A stretch of DNA of 64,000 nucleotides from Epiperipatus broadwayi. Its lineage: Eukaryota > Onychophora > Udeonychophora > Euonychophora > Peripatidae. Position 1 is the first letter of the stretch, and every line of letters begins with the position of its first letter. Under the pieces are notes generated by a model, which had not been told where the DNA came from, made no database searches, and saw only the letters and a list, made by a program, of their open reading frames with translations. The stretch spans positions 436,001-500,000 of the forward strand of contig JAQFVV010006653.1 of the NCBI GenBank assembly GCA_028023455.1. The letters are read 5' to 3'. Below are positions 45,113-57,656 of the stretch, in pieces. The position numbers and the translations under genes are program-made.

Positions 45113-47671
45113 TTTTATTCACTTTTTGTTTATGCTATTAAGATTTTTTTAAATCTCCATTAATTTTCATAATAATTTCTTAATGTATTGATGAATTTTC
45201 AATTAAATATGAATTTTGTTAAAATTGAGATTGTGTATATTAATTTAATATATATAAATAACTAATGTATTTTGTCTGTCTTTAACAATATATTTAATCC
45301 TCCTGCACTGCTTCTGAGGTTATTTTTTCTGATATAGGATTGATAACAAACTTTTGTGGGATTTCATAAACACTTTAGAAATTCAATGGAATTTTATTTT
45401 TGAGACATGACCTTATTTCATGATTTTTTACTTAAGAGTATCTAACTGTGTAATATACAGCACATTGATAAATTTTATGTATGATACCTCTACTGCAAAT
45501 GAGAACATTTTAATTTTTTGGATCTTGCTGCCTGAGATCAGTTTCTTAAATAATATTGTAGCTTTAACCATTATCAAGCAATGTGTTATTTATAAAAAGA
45601 TTTCTTTACATGTAGATTTCAGCAGAAGTTCTTAACTTTACACAAAGTAGTTTTGGTCACAGGAAAGTAATTTAAAATAATGGTGAACTTATAGATGTAG
45701 ATATCTGCAATGCGTACTGCGTATATAACAGTGATCATTTTTATTATTTTTTACGCATTTACAAATGGAATTTGGCAATCATTTTCTATTTCTATTATAA
45801 ATTTATTGTGATTGTACATATTTAAGAAATTTAAAAAGTCATCAAAATGATTACCCTGTGGGCAACCACAAAGATATCAATATCAAGCCCCAATTATACA
45901 TTGAATTAAATACTATTATTTCATAGTTGTCCATACAATAGAGTTTACTGTTAGAGAAATTGATGATTCCATAGCTAAACTTAGTGTTTGTTGTGTTTTT
46001 ACGTGTAACTATTGAATATAAAATAGATTTTATTAATAATGTTTATTTAACTGTACACAAAAAAAATCTCTGAGAACTAGATAATTTTTTCTAACTTCAA
46101 AGCTTTGATTTTATTTATTAGCAAACTTGAAAAGAGTGAAGCAGTTATTATCTTTAGAGAATTTTATATTTTTGATAAGTTTTCGAAAATAAATCAGTTT
46201 TAATATGCAATGTTATTTACATAAAATATCCTGTGGATGTAAAGTAAAAATGTTATGTTCCATTTTGAATTGGTAAGCCAATACTGTTTTTAATCAGTTA
46301 TAAATATTAATTCTTGTTAAGTGCAATGTCAGCACATAATACTTAAATAAGGCCATAACCTTAGTAAATGCACTCAAGGTGCATGTACTTATTTAAGTAA
46401 TCAGTTATAAGAAAATCCTTGATTTGGGTATTTTTAGTACTCTATATAATTTAACAGACGCTGGCAGTCTTTAAGGCAGCAGATTTTAAGTTCGTCATTC
46501 AGATGAGGAGCAAAGGTTAATCTAATGCTTTGATCTGTTGTGTGTGTGTTTTAGCACAATGATGGAATCATAGAACCAAAAGATAAAAGCTCCTGGTTAA
46601 ATCTCGTCTTGTCATGTCTAATGCCTTAATGTCATATGATTGCTTGAACAACAAATCATTCAAATATTTTTATCTGATAGACTCTTTTTATTATTATTAT
46701 TAGAATAAAAGATTGTCCTTAAATTCATTGCAGCAGAATCTTTATAAGCAAGAGTCTATTCTAAGCTTAAGTAATCAATATTTATCAGATAGTGGTGAAG
46801 TTCAAACCCCATCCATTCATGTTATGTTAATCTTCAGTTGAGTAAATAATTATAATCATTTTTAACATAAGTAAAGCTTTTTTTAAAAAAAAAAAAAATA
46901 CAAATTACCATTTGAAAATTTATCAGTGTGTTTAAAATTTTATGTAGTCTACTTTTTAAGATATCTTCTCAAACAGTAAATTTTAGGATGCATCGACAAA
47001 GTTGAAAACTTTATTACATACCATTAGTTCAGTTTCTGGTAATTTTTATAATTGAAAATATTTAATATTGCTAATATAATTTGAAATCTAAGGGGCTATT
47101 TTTTATTTTTTTAATTATTTAAAATGTTAAATTTACTTATTTTTTTACTTCTATGATTTTCAGTATTAATTTTTATCTTTGAAATCTTATTTTAAATTGA
47201 TTACATCATTTGTGTATTTTTATAAGAGCTATTAATTTTATTCGTGAAAAAATAACAATTTTTAATTATTACTGAAAGCTTAATTCAAAAATAAAGATAT
47301 AAAACAAACAAGAAATGACATCTAGATTTAAAAATAAAAGTTAGTCTTAAATCTAATGGATTCTATATTATCAAATACTAGATCAACTATGTTTTTTATT
47401 ATTATTATTATTTTATTATATTGTTTATAATTTTGAAAAATTTCATAGTATTTTTGCATTTTTAAATTAAGTACTTCTTATTTATGTTGATAGTATATAT
47501 CTATTTTTTTCTCCTATTGTTTCACCCATATAATAGGACATTTGCACTAATATTTATGTTATTTATACATTCTTAAAAAAGATGAAAAAAATGATCCAAA
47601 TACTGCAAGCAAAAACAATGTATAAATAATCATAAAAAATGATGATTAAACCCTGAGTTTTGATTCTAAGA
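45113..47671. other. AT-rich DNA with a short family D-like hairpin
   Basis: 46340-46400 contains tacttaaataag with a later cttatttaagta and ggccataaccttag, a family D relic. Otherwise nothing recognised. The 71-codon ORF at 45420 has no recognisable family. Confidence 0.45.
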
Positions 47672-48115
47672 ATACTAGTTCATCATTATCATCAACCATT
47701 ATCAATCCACTGCAGGATGAAGGTCTCTCCAAGTTCATTCCATCTTCTCTGATCTTTAGCTTCTTTTCTCCACATCACCCCTGCTCACTTTCTTATTTCA
47801 TCCATCCATCTCACATGTGGTCTCTTTCTGGGTCTTTTACAATATCTTGGTATCCAGTTTAAGATTTCAATCGTCCATCTAGTGTCATCTCTTCTAGCAA
47901 TATGTCCAGCCCAACTCCACTTCAATCTTTTAATTTTTTCAATGAGGTCAGTAACACTTGTTTGTTCTCTTACCCATATATTGTGTTTTTGATCTCTTCT
48001 TGTTACTCCCAACATGCATTTATCCATACTTCTTTGAGTGGTCTGAAGTCTCTGTATTATTCTTCTATTAAGTATCCAAGTCTCAGATCCATAAGTAAGA
48101 ACTGGTTATAAAGTT
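47672..48115 (-). pseudogene. 5'-truncated RTE retrotransposon, C-terminal end
   Basis: The minus strand encodes MDKCMLGVTRRDQKHNIWVR, then IKRLKWSWAGHIARRDDTRW and LNWIPRYCKRPRKRPHVRWM, the conserved C-terminal region of RTE polymerases. It ends with a CAGTGGATTGATAATGG segment and a gatgatg tail near 47680. It starts near 48110 (cttacttatggatctgag on minus). The last ~140 codons are largely open, so this copy is younger than that at 12588-12836. Confidence 0.85.
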
Positions 48116-48364
48116 GAAAATACTTTACTAAGTTGCTGAAGAAAAATGAACAACATGAACATGAAAATATGCAAAATTTTAAGTAGAACAAATTATCCCG
48201 AAAGTAATATATCTTCAGGAAAAAAGTTTTATTTATGTTGAAATAATAAATCTATAACTGACCTCATAATTGCTAAAAGCAATGCTTTTTAACTTAATCA
48301 ATTATTATAATAAAATTCATTCTTTTAGGGAAAAACCTATATATCAATTTATGAACCTTTTTTT
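48116..48364. other. AT-rich DNA, nothing recognised
   Basis: No supported feature. Confidence 0.5.
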
Positions 48365-48470
48365 TTCCTCATGCGGCATAGCATCGGCCAGGAAGCGAAT
48401 CTGCTAACCCGGGACAACTGCTTGTAAGGCAGCCATGCTGACCTCTCGGCCCCGACGCTTGACTATCAAT
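48365..48470 (-). repeat. tRNA-derived SINE-like unit
   Basis: Minus strand: GTCAAGCGTCGGGGCCGAG, AGGTCAGCATGGCTGCC, TTACAAGCAGTTGTCCCGGG, ending gccgatgctatgccgcatg plus an A-run. It is closer to the 56705-56815 copy than to the other three. Confidence 0.65.
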
Positions 48471-48741
48471 TTATGAGACTTGATTACCTATTACAAAGAG
48501 AAAATCTATAATCTTTGCTACTTATTTAATATTCATCTAAGATCTATTCTACACTAAGGAAAAAATAATTTATATCTAAAATTGTATCTTATCAAAATTG
48601 CATTAATCAGCCATTATAAATGTTAATAATTTACCACTTTAGTATGCATTAATTATTTTCTTTAATTTCATATTTGTAACCATTAGTAATGCAAATAATA
48701 GAAATAAAGTCATTTAGTAAAATTTATTGGTACTTACATAT

Positions 48742-48882
48742 TAGACCTGCTTCCTGAGTTTGCAATGGCAGAATGCCATAGTTGTGACTTTTTAATATGG
48801 CATTCTTCCATCACAATCCTCCCCTTCCCCACTGGAGAAAGATGCGGCATTCTGCCATTGCAAACACAAGCGCAGGTATAAA
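48742..48882. mobile_element. Merlin-related MITE
   Basis: Ends ttagacctgcttcc / aagcgcaggtata, with inner inverted repeat gtttgcaatggcagaatgcc / ggcattctgccattgcaaac. The interior includes ttgtgactttttaatatgg and a C-rich segment, as at 15088-15237 and near 25130 in the Merlin element. Confidence 0.6.
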
Positions 48883-49383
48883 GTTATAGGAGGATGACAT
48901 TTTAATTAGTTTTTATATTGTCTCATAGGTTTTTTGCAATAATGGTTTCAAAACGTCATTCATTATATCTTCTGTTCATTGTAGCTTATATTGAAATATG
49001 TGTTTTAGAGATAATCCTTTCCAAACCCATAATCGAGACAAAGTTACTATATGAAACAAGTATTTAAACAGGAAAAATATAATACAGTTTTAAAAATATA
49101 AATGTAAATATGTATATATGTAAACTTTTCTTCACAGTGTAAGCTTGTGGTTAAGACCTGTAGAGGTCCCTACCTTCACATTTTTCAGACGCATATTATT
49201 GAGGTTAAAGCCTTTGTAAATATTACTTAATATATTAATGTGCGTTTAAATAAATTTATAATTAAAACTTAATTGTTGTATATAGCATGCATTTCAATTT
49301 TAATGAAAAATAAAATATGCATATAATAAAATTATAAACAAACTTACTCCAACAAAAATTCATAGCATTTTGATTTAGCTATA
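48883..49383. other. AT-rich DNA with half a family D element
   Basis: 49145-49225 contains gtagaggtccctacc and gaggttaaagcctt, a partial family D MITE. Confidence 0.45.
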
Positions 49384-49481
49384 TCATTTCCAAAACTTCT
49401 GCCTTGCTTGAAAATTCTTTTTTTCTTTATGTAAACTTCTAATTTTATTAGCTGCCTCATAGTAAAAATTAAAATGATCTT
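49384..49481 (-). other. Possible isolated host exon (speculative)
   Basis: On the minus strand a pyrimidine-rich tract ends TTGCTTCTATCTTTAG, a good acceptor-like site. A frame then reads DHFNFYYEAANKIRSLHKEK, KNFQARQKFWK and stop. Composition is more protein-like than most frames here, but there is no partner exon or homolog that I recognise. Confidence 0.15.
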
Positions 49482-51535
49482 CTAAAGATAGAAGCAAACT
49501 TATGTTAATAAAAATCATATCAATTCTGCTTCCTTACCTGGAATTTTTTTATCATGACATTAATCTGCTTTATGAATTTAGTTTTTCAGCAAGGCCTGAA
49601 ATATTTCATGCATGCATCCTCTGTCAATCAATAGCAATCATCGTAGCTTTGTTTGTTCACTGATTTGTTTGACAGAATTTATTGTTGCATCTCAATTTTA
49701 GAGTGCAAGAGATCTCACACACACAAAAAAAGATGAATTATAAATGACAACTTCTTTTCCTGACATTACAGTAACTAGATGCTATCTACATCGATAAATA
49801 TACTATAGCCAGAGTACTTAAACAAAATGCACGCATTATCAAAGAATCTGAGTAAACACAAAAATTAATTTAAAAAATCACCGGAGCAAAATAGATTAAT
49901 ATAAGCATTCAATTTAATAATATTAATAAGTAGATAAATATGAATTCAGCACAAATATTTAACTTGCAAGACAGTTTTAAACATAAACTATTATCAAGTT
50001 ATAAACAATATTTTAGCTGAAGCTTAAAAAAATTAATTTAATCCAAGACAACCTTTTAGAGTTTCTAGATCTTCTGTGTTACCTTGTCCAGCTTGACTTT
50101 TCTCTCAGTCTTGTAGTTTAATCTTCTAACTGGTCTCCATTTTGTTCTTCGGAATTATTCCGTAAATATCTTAAATTGCTTACTTTAGCTTGCTTTATTT
50201 GAACAATGAATTCCATTTAATAATTAATCCCCTCCCCCCATCTATAAATTATTTTTTAGTCTAATAATTTTAATGACGCGTTAGTAAATTATACTTTTTC
50301 TTCATCATTTCTTATTTTTCAAATTATTATGTATTAAACTTATTTTAATACATCTGTTAGTTTATTATAGCGTATACAATATTTAGTTTGTTAAATATGT
50401 GTGTGTGCATAGTTAGCATTATTGCTTTTGACTGAGCTCACAGCAGTAGATAAAAGTATAAGGAATGAAAACATAAAAATGAAGAAATAAAAGAGCTTTT
50501 TTTTTTTTTTAGATTTTTATTCCATGAGTATGAAATAATATGATTAAAGGGAATTGGAATTAAGTTTTTATTAAAATGGAATAAAAATCAAAAGATATGT
50601 AATTGAGACAATGCTTTGGTTATAGTATAGTGGAAAGGAATATTGATTAGGAATTAAGAGATTCTAACAGCTGTGAATGTTTAACTTGACTAATAATGTT
50701 TTTAATCGTATATCATTTTTCTATCGGAAACATTATTTTACGTAAAATTACGTGACTAAGTAATAACACTTGCTCATCATCATGATTAGATGAGTTAATA
50801 TTTTTTAATTTGATTTTTTTTTTTTACTTTTCGCAAAATAAAAATATAGATATATCAGAAGTGCTTGTTACTACTGTGAATTTGATTATCTTATTTTTCT
50901 AACGTTACTTTCTTCTATTTCTCAAATGCAAGATTTACGTTACTTTCTTCTATTTCTCAAATGCAAGATTTATACAAGTTTAACGGATTGCTGAAGTTGA
51001 CTACAGTATCTGCTGACATCATTTATGTAAATAATTGTCAGCTCATTTTCTCATACGTCATCATTACTCTATAATTTTCAAGAAAGTAATTTATTTTATA
51101 AAAGACACATCTGATCACAAAAATAAATTATAGTACTGTACATTTAAACCACTTCTTAATCTTTGTTTTCGTTAATTTTTTTTAAAAAATGAGAATAATT
51201 TAAACAATACGTAATAAAGAAAAATAGATTTTAGTATTTACAAAAAAAAAAAAAAACTCTAAAGGAAAAAAAATCTTGTTCAAAGAAATATTATTTGATC
51301 AATGAAGCAGAAAAACAAGTTATCCACATCCTTGTTAAGATTGCTGAAACCAAAACATTATTAGTTTTAATAAATTATTTGTCGAATTACTTTGTTTTAA
51401 ATAAAATGAAGAAAAAAAACAAAAGAGCTTGAAAAGTTGGAATGGTGAATATTTTTAAAATGAATTACTTTTTTAAATTTAGTTATACTGTATGAAGCCT
51501 TTATATCTATATATCAATGACTTTAGGCTCATTTT
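49482..51535. other. AT-rich DNA with a 35-bp perfect tandem duplication
   Basis: Holds the duplication at 50903-50972, poly-A/T runs and no gene that I recognise. Confidence 0.5.
50903..50972. repeat. Perfect 35-bp tandem duplication
   Basis: cgttactttcttctatttct and the following 15 bases occur twice without a mismatch (50903-50937, 50938-50972), so the duplication is recent or an assembly effect. Confidence 0.85.
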
Positions 51536-54425
51536 CATCATCATCGTCAACCATTATCAATCCACTGCAGAATTGAGGGTCTCTCTAAATTCAATCCATC
51601 TTCCCCGATCTCTAGCCTCTCTTCTTCACATCACCTCTATACACTTTGTTATTTTATCCATCCATCTCACATGTGGTCTCTTTCTGGGTCTTGTACAATC
51701 TCTTGGAATCCAGTTCAATATTTCAATTATTCACCCATTATCATCTCTTCTAGCAGTATGTCCAGCCAACTCCACTTCAGTCTTTGAATCCTTTCAATGA
51801 TGTAGGTAACACTTGTTTGTTCACTTGTCCATGTATTGCACTTTTGACCTCTTCTAGTTACTCCTAACATACATCTTTCCATACTTCTTTGAGTGGTCTG
51901 AAGTTTGTCCAAGTCTCAGATCCATAAGTAAGAACTGGTAATCACATTAAAAATCTTCCTTTTCAAACACATAGGCATATTTCCTTTTAATATCAAGTTA
52001 TTTCTATCAAAAACATCCATCCAAGTTTAATTCTATGGTTAATTTCATCCATTATGTTTCCATCTGTAGTAATAATCTGACCAAAGTATTTGTAGTTGTT
52101 AACTTATAATTCATCCTTATCAAGCTTTACTTTCATCTTTTGAGAAAATCCATTGAACATTACTTTAGTCTTTTAACATTTACCTTTAATCCTACTTTCA
52201 TCTGATAACTCTTGCAACATTTTCTTAAGCTCTGAAGCATTATTTGCAAAAACAACTACATCATCTGCAAAATCTAAATGACTTAAATAATCTCCATTTA
52301 CTTTCACTCCTTTAGCTTCTCATTTTAATCCACAAAATACTTCTTGCAGCACTGCTGTAAAAAGTTTTGGAGATATGGAGTCACCCTATCTTACATCCTT
52401 CTCAATGTTCACTTCGCTAGTATCATTATGTAATCTAATTGTTGCTGTTGCATTTTTATAAATATTCTTCAGAATATGCCAATATCCTGGGTCTATACCT
52501 TGATGATCCAATGCTTTAATCATTGACCTTTTATAATCAAATGCCTTTTCATAATCTACAAATCCAAAGCATAATGGCAACTCATATTCATTGGTCCTTT
52601 CTATAACTTCTCTCAATACTTGGATATGATCCACTGTACTAAAACCACTTTTAAATCCAGCTTGTTCTTTTGGTTGGTTGAAATCCAAAGTTCTCTGTAG
52701 ATGAGTTGTAATTATCTTGGTAAAAATTTTGTATAAAACTGATAAAAGGCTGATAGGTCTGTAATTTCTAATATCTTCTTTATCATCTTTTTTAAATATT
52801 AATATTAATACTGCATTCTTCCAATCATCTAGTACATCTTTATTATTTAGACATTTCGGTATATAACTTTGCCAAAAAAAATTCTATTTCTTCACCTGCG
52901 TTTTTTTAAGATAGCGATTATAATCCCATCTTTACCTGGAATTTTTCCCTTCTTCATAAATTTAATTGCATGTTTCAATTCTTCATTTAAAATCCTGGGC
53001 AATTCAAAAGATATAATAGTTGTTGGAGGTACTTGTTCTTTATTACTATATAATTCTTGATAGAACTCTTCTACCCATTTCATGATATCATTTCTCTTTT
53101 TAGTAATAGCTCCATCTTTTTTTCTTATTGCAAATATAAGTTTCCTACCAATATCAAAATATTGTTTTACATCCTTGAGACTTTTATTCTCTTCTATAGC
53201 TTTCCTTGCTAGTTCACAATTATACTTCCTTATATCATTATCAACTCTTTTTCACACCATTTTACAAAATTCTAGATATTCAATCCTTCTTAATGCATCA
53301 TTTTACATTTTCATATTTCTTCTTTTCTTCATAAATTCTCTAGTCTCAATAGAAATTTTATTGGTCAATTGCTGCTTTTTTCTACCAGCTATCTTTGTTG
53401 CAGTTTTTAAAAGTGTATCAGTTATTTTCCTATTAATTTCATTCAAATCTGAATCATGTTCAAAATCTACTAATACTTGAAACCAATTTGCAAGTTCTAA
53501 TTTAAATTCATTAGAATGTTTCTGAAGATTAGGAATATCAACTGTAAATATTGTTTTTCTTAATAATTTTTGTCTCTCTAGTTTTGCATTAACACGTATC
53601 TTACATCTTACTAATCGATGATCACTTCCTGTGTTAAATTTATTAAGAACATTACAATCTTGAAATATGTATTTTCTGTTAGTCAAAATATAATCCAATT
53701 CTGCTGTACCTTCATTTGGATGCTTCCATGTCCATTTCCTTTTAACATTTTTCTCAAAAAAAGAATTCATAATATAAAGTTTTTGTTTTTCTGCAAACTC
53801 CACAAGTCTATGTCCTCTCTCATTTCTATTACCATAACCAAAATTACCTACAGCAATTTCATCTTTCAATTGTTTACCAATTCTAGCATTAAAGTCTCCC
53901 ATAACAATTTTAAAATGTTGTTTGGTCTGATTAAAAGCCTTTTATATGTCCATATAAAAATGCTCTACTACTTCATCACTATGAGAACTTGTTGAAGCAT
54001 AAACCTAAATTATCTGCATTTGGTATCTGCTATTAAGTTGAATAACTAATCTTGCCACTCTGTCCAATACACCATCAATCTCCACAATGTTGTTCTTCCA
54101 CTTTTTATTTATAATGAATCCTACTCCACTTGTACTTCCAATATTTGTGCCTTCGTAATACAGTACATGTCCATTTTTTAAATCATTCATCTCTTCACCT
54201 TTTCTTCTAACTTCACAAAATCTAATAATGTCCCATTTAATATAAGATTTTCTTCCAATTTTTGCAATCTTCCTTCACTTGAAAGTGATCTGCAGTTGTA
54301 AGTATCTAAATAAAAAGTTGTCATCAAATAACAGCCTGGGTCCACAATCAGGGAATTCTTAGCACTCTCTGTCCTTGGTTACCAACTGCTGCCTTGGCTG
54401 GTGACTTTACAGCCTCCTGGGAATA
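51536..54425 (-). pseudogene. Near full-length RTE-type retrotransposon (APE endonuclease plus reverse transcriptase)
   Basis: From the 5' end (minus strand, about 54.4 kb) it begins TYNCRSLSSEGRLQKLEE (APE motif 1). Next come EMNDLKNGHVLYYEGTNIGS, GVGFIINKKW, VYAS, MGDFNARIG (53878-53902) and NTGSDHRLVR near 53610, completing the apurinic-type endonuclease. The RT follows with LKHAIKFMKKGKIPGKDGI, YRPISLLSVLYKIFTKII, QAGFKSGFSTVDHIQVLRE, CFGFVDYEKAFD and HLDFADDVVVF near 52259-52280 (FADD box). The C-terminal tail WAGH.ARRDDNG...RPRKRPHVRWMD precedes a CTGCAGTGGATTGATAATGG end and a gatgatgatg tail. RTE elements nick DNA and copy their RNA in place. Frameshifts and stops (near 54007, 53965, 52385, 52150) inactivate it. 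Confidence 0.88.
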
Positions 54426-55370
54426 AGGGCCATGATTTAGTTTTGTCTGTCATGATTGTAATTATTTATTAAAAATTTTTTTTTTCATTCATACACATTC
54501 ATTCTGCCTTATCAGGCAACTGAGAAAAAAGCCATGGTGTTTCTTGATCTTAAATTCAGAAGTAAAAAGCCAATAATATAGTCATGTAAGTGATTTAATA
54601 GAAATTATTGATTTTTATATTACATGTACAGTTCTGTATGTGTGTATCTGATGCATCCAGTAATGTGCTGATATATTTTTTGACAATAATCTCACCAAAA
54701 AGAAATGCCCTTGCTGTGCAGTGATTAGCACACCCGTCTACTATGTCTTTTATCTTGAATTTGAATCTGAACTGGTTATGTTGTGAGACTTTTTCAAATC
54801 ACAAAAATATGTACATGTTTTCTTTCCAGTAATTGGTGCCAATAACCAATCTACTTTGGCATTTAATAAGTAGCTATAAATTGATATAGAGAATATTAAG
54901 GTTTCAGTTCACGTGATTCACTGAATGGAAAAATAAAAAATTAAAGTATTATACGATGCAGTCTTAATAACTGACAACAGTGGTGTCATGTTTTTATAGA
55001 AGTTTTGCTTATGATTACATTTTACTTTACTAATCAAAGGAAGAATTTGTTGATGTAAATTCAGTGTGAGCAGTACTTATTATCATGCTCACTAAATATA
55101 TGCATGTTATCAACTCTATTGCTTTAAAATAATTTGATTTATGCAATTTTTTAAAAATAATAAAATATTACTTTTTATTGAAATTCCATATAAGTAGTCA
55201 ATTGTCACAGGTTTTTCTTGATTTTAGTTGAGTTTCTTCATTCTTAAGCATTTAATATTGTAATCAATTAACATTTGAGAAGTTATTCCAGTTTGCACTT
55301 TTCTTACTAAATCAATCGATTATTATATTCAATAAGTCATCTATTATTAAATTACATTTTTTAGATTTAT
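54426..55370. other. AT-rich DNA, possible old tRNA-like relic
   Basis: gtgcagtgattagcacaccc near 54717 and gaatttgaatctg near 54757 loosely resemble an A box and B box. This is too decayed to call. Confidence 0.35.
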
Positions 55371-55384
55371 ATAAATTATATTCA

Positions 55385-55664
55385 ACAGGTAAAACTCTCC
55401 ATACAGTAGTGCCACCCTGTGCCAACCAGAGTAATCAGTGGATGCCAGAAGGCTTGTGCATAAAATCACCATCTAGTGCCTACTCATCCAATATCCCCAG
55501 ATTAAAGTAGACACTAGATGGGGATTTTATGCACAAGTCTTCTGGCATCCATTGATTACTCTGGTTGGCACAGGATGTTACTACTGTATGGAGAGTTTTG
55601 CCTGTTTAATAACAGTTATGTGCTAGCATAAGAGATGGTGATCATGTGATGTTTAGTGGTTTAA
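55385..55664. mobile_element. Family A deletion derivative with exact 14-bp target duplication
   Basis: Exact repeat ataaattatattca at 55371-55384 and 55665-55678. It has a minus arm (aacaggtaaaactctcc) and a plus arm ending gatcatgtgatgtttagtgg. The arms meet near 55502 and the ribozyme region is deleted. Confidence 0.8.
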
Positions 55665-55678
55665 ATAAATTATATTCA

Positions 55679-55880
55679 TTAGACCAAATTCTTTTCCAGT
55701 TTTAATACTATTGATGCAATAGAGATAAATATAGTATTTTCTTTTCAGGATTAATATATTTATTTATTCTATATTTCTGTCTACAAAATTGCAAAAATTA
55801 TTCAGATTAATTTCATATTCTAATAGTCAGTTTATCACAAAACTAGAAAGATATTACTAATATGTCAAAAATTAACATAA
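55679..55880. other. AT-rich DNA, nothing recognised
   Basis: No supported feature. Confidence 0.5.
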
Positions 55881-57370
55881 AGTAAATCTTTTTAATATGA
55901 AAATATCTTATGTCAAATATTATTTTCCTGAAATTTTGTGAAGATGACATTTCACTTATATGTATATGTCTGATTACTTCCTTTATCCAACATTAAATAT
56001 TGAATGTTTTTAAAAAAAATAAATTAAAACTTTATTAAAATTTTCTGATTACATTCAACTATTAGTAATACAACACAAACCAGCATGTAACACATTGTTT
56101 TAAGTGATATTATTTTTATCTCTTTATTATTATCTTTCTTCTTCCAGTATAGTGACCAATGACAATAATGCCATGGTAATCAAACTTGTACCTTTAGATT
56201 TTTTAATATTGAATTTTACGATAACACTAACCAATTGAGCCATTCTGCTTAAAGGCTCAGTTGATTAAAACACTGTCTTAAAATTCAATATGCAAGAATC
56301 TAAAGATCCAGGTTTGATTCCCATGCTTGTACTATCATTAGTCAGTCTAGTAACACCTGAAGATGAGAAGAGAATATTGCCACTCAGAATATTATCTTAC
56401 ATACTAACTTGTGTGTTATTGCTAACAGGTTAATGTAATTGGAAAATTTAAATAAAGATTAACAAATTTTCTAAAGACATTCAATGTTTAATACTGCATG
56501 ATAGGAATAGCTCAACATATAAGTAAAAGTTATATGAAATAGATTTCAATTGCTTTTTTAAAAAAATGAAAACAATATTATTATATTTTATGTGAAATCC
56601 TTTAGTATAAAATAATAACTAATACAAAGAGGTTTATTATTTTTAGGTGAGGGAATTATTATTGTTAAAAATGAAATTAGCTGAAATGCATAACAAAAAG
56701 TAAAAGGTAGTCAAGCGTTGGTGGCCGAGTGGTCAGCACAGCTGCCTTACAAGCAGTTGTCCTGGGTTTGCGAGTTCACTTCCCGGCCGATGCGTTGACA
56801 CATGAAAAAAAAATTAAAAGGTATAACAATTTTTAAATGTAACAAAATATTTCAAGACTGTGTTTTCCTGAAGGTTTGCAATGATGGTATTTTAGTTGTA
56901 TTTATATATTAAACTATTTTCAACATCTAATATTAAGTATTTAATGTCTTTAGAAAAATTTAACTATAAATTTATCATTTACATTCAACTGTTAATAGTA
57001 GAATAGAGATTAGTATATGGATAATGTTTTGAGTGATATTATTTTTCTCTCTTCTTCGGGTGTTACTGGTTTCACCAGTGACAGTACTAGCATGGGAAAC
57101 GAATCTTGATTCTTAGATTTTTGAATATTGAATTTTAAAGTAATGCTATATCTAGCTCAGTTGGTTAGAGTATTATCTTAAAATTCAATATTCAAGAATC
57201 TAAGGATCCAGGGTCGATTCTCATGCTAGTACTGTCACAAAGCCAGCAACACTCGAAGAAGAGAGAAGAATACCTCTTGAAACATTGTGCACATACTAAT
57301 CTGTATGCTATTACTAACAGTGTAATGTAACAATAATATTTAAATAAAGTTAAATTTTTCTAACCACATT
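55881..57370. repeat. Diverged tandem duplication with tRNA-like palindromic core
   Basis: Two related units, about 55881-56470 and 56850-57370, share ttttcctgaa, acattcaact, agtgatattattttt and a core. In the second unit the core has tagctcagttggttagag (57151-57168, A-box-like) and cagggtcgattctcatgc (57208-57225, B-box-like). It also has an inverted repeat, tagatttttgaatattgaat / attcaatattcaagaatcta. This looks like a tRNA-derived SINE or duplicated tRNA-like element with foldback arms. Confidence 0.55.
56705..56815 (+). repeat. tRNA-derived SINE-like unit, best preserved
   Basis: gtcaagcgttggtggccgag tggtcagcac gives a good class-II-tRNA A box (TGGCCGAGTGG). gctgccttacaagcagt forms an anticodon arm. 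cgagttcacttcccgg is a near B box. It ends ccgatgcgttgacacatg plus A-run. The 5' gtcaa and 3' ttgac can pair. It is inserted between the two units of the surrounding tandem repeat. Confidence 0.72.
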
Positions 57371-57656
57371 CAATACTGCTCTTTTCAATTGGAGGAAGGT
57401 TAGGATTTTTAAAAATGTTATTGATAGGATGCAATTTAGCAAAACTTTTTTTAATGTACTTTATGAAAAAAACGATAGCTATAGTAACTACAATATCTTT
57501 TATTGTACGCATATACATTTCTATATCATTCCTCAAAAAAAAAATTTTGCTCGAAAAAGTATGTACTTTTATTGTATAAACAATATTTATTTCATTTAAA
57601 ACTTTATTATACTTTTGCATTATTTATTATTATTTGATTTAATTTTTCATTTATTA

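Noticed and set aside
44496-45163. ORFs of about 200 codons on both strands across 44.5-45.1 kb
   Set aside because: They exist only because the 500 N are read as open codons.
53082-53995. Plus-strand ORFs of 125-132 codons
   Set aside because: Antisense shadows of the minus-strand RTE endonuclease and RT.
56705-56815. Functional tRNA gene
   Set aside because: Anticodon loop, variable region and B box are irregular and four sibling copies share the same extra ends and A-tail, so it is a retroposed unit.
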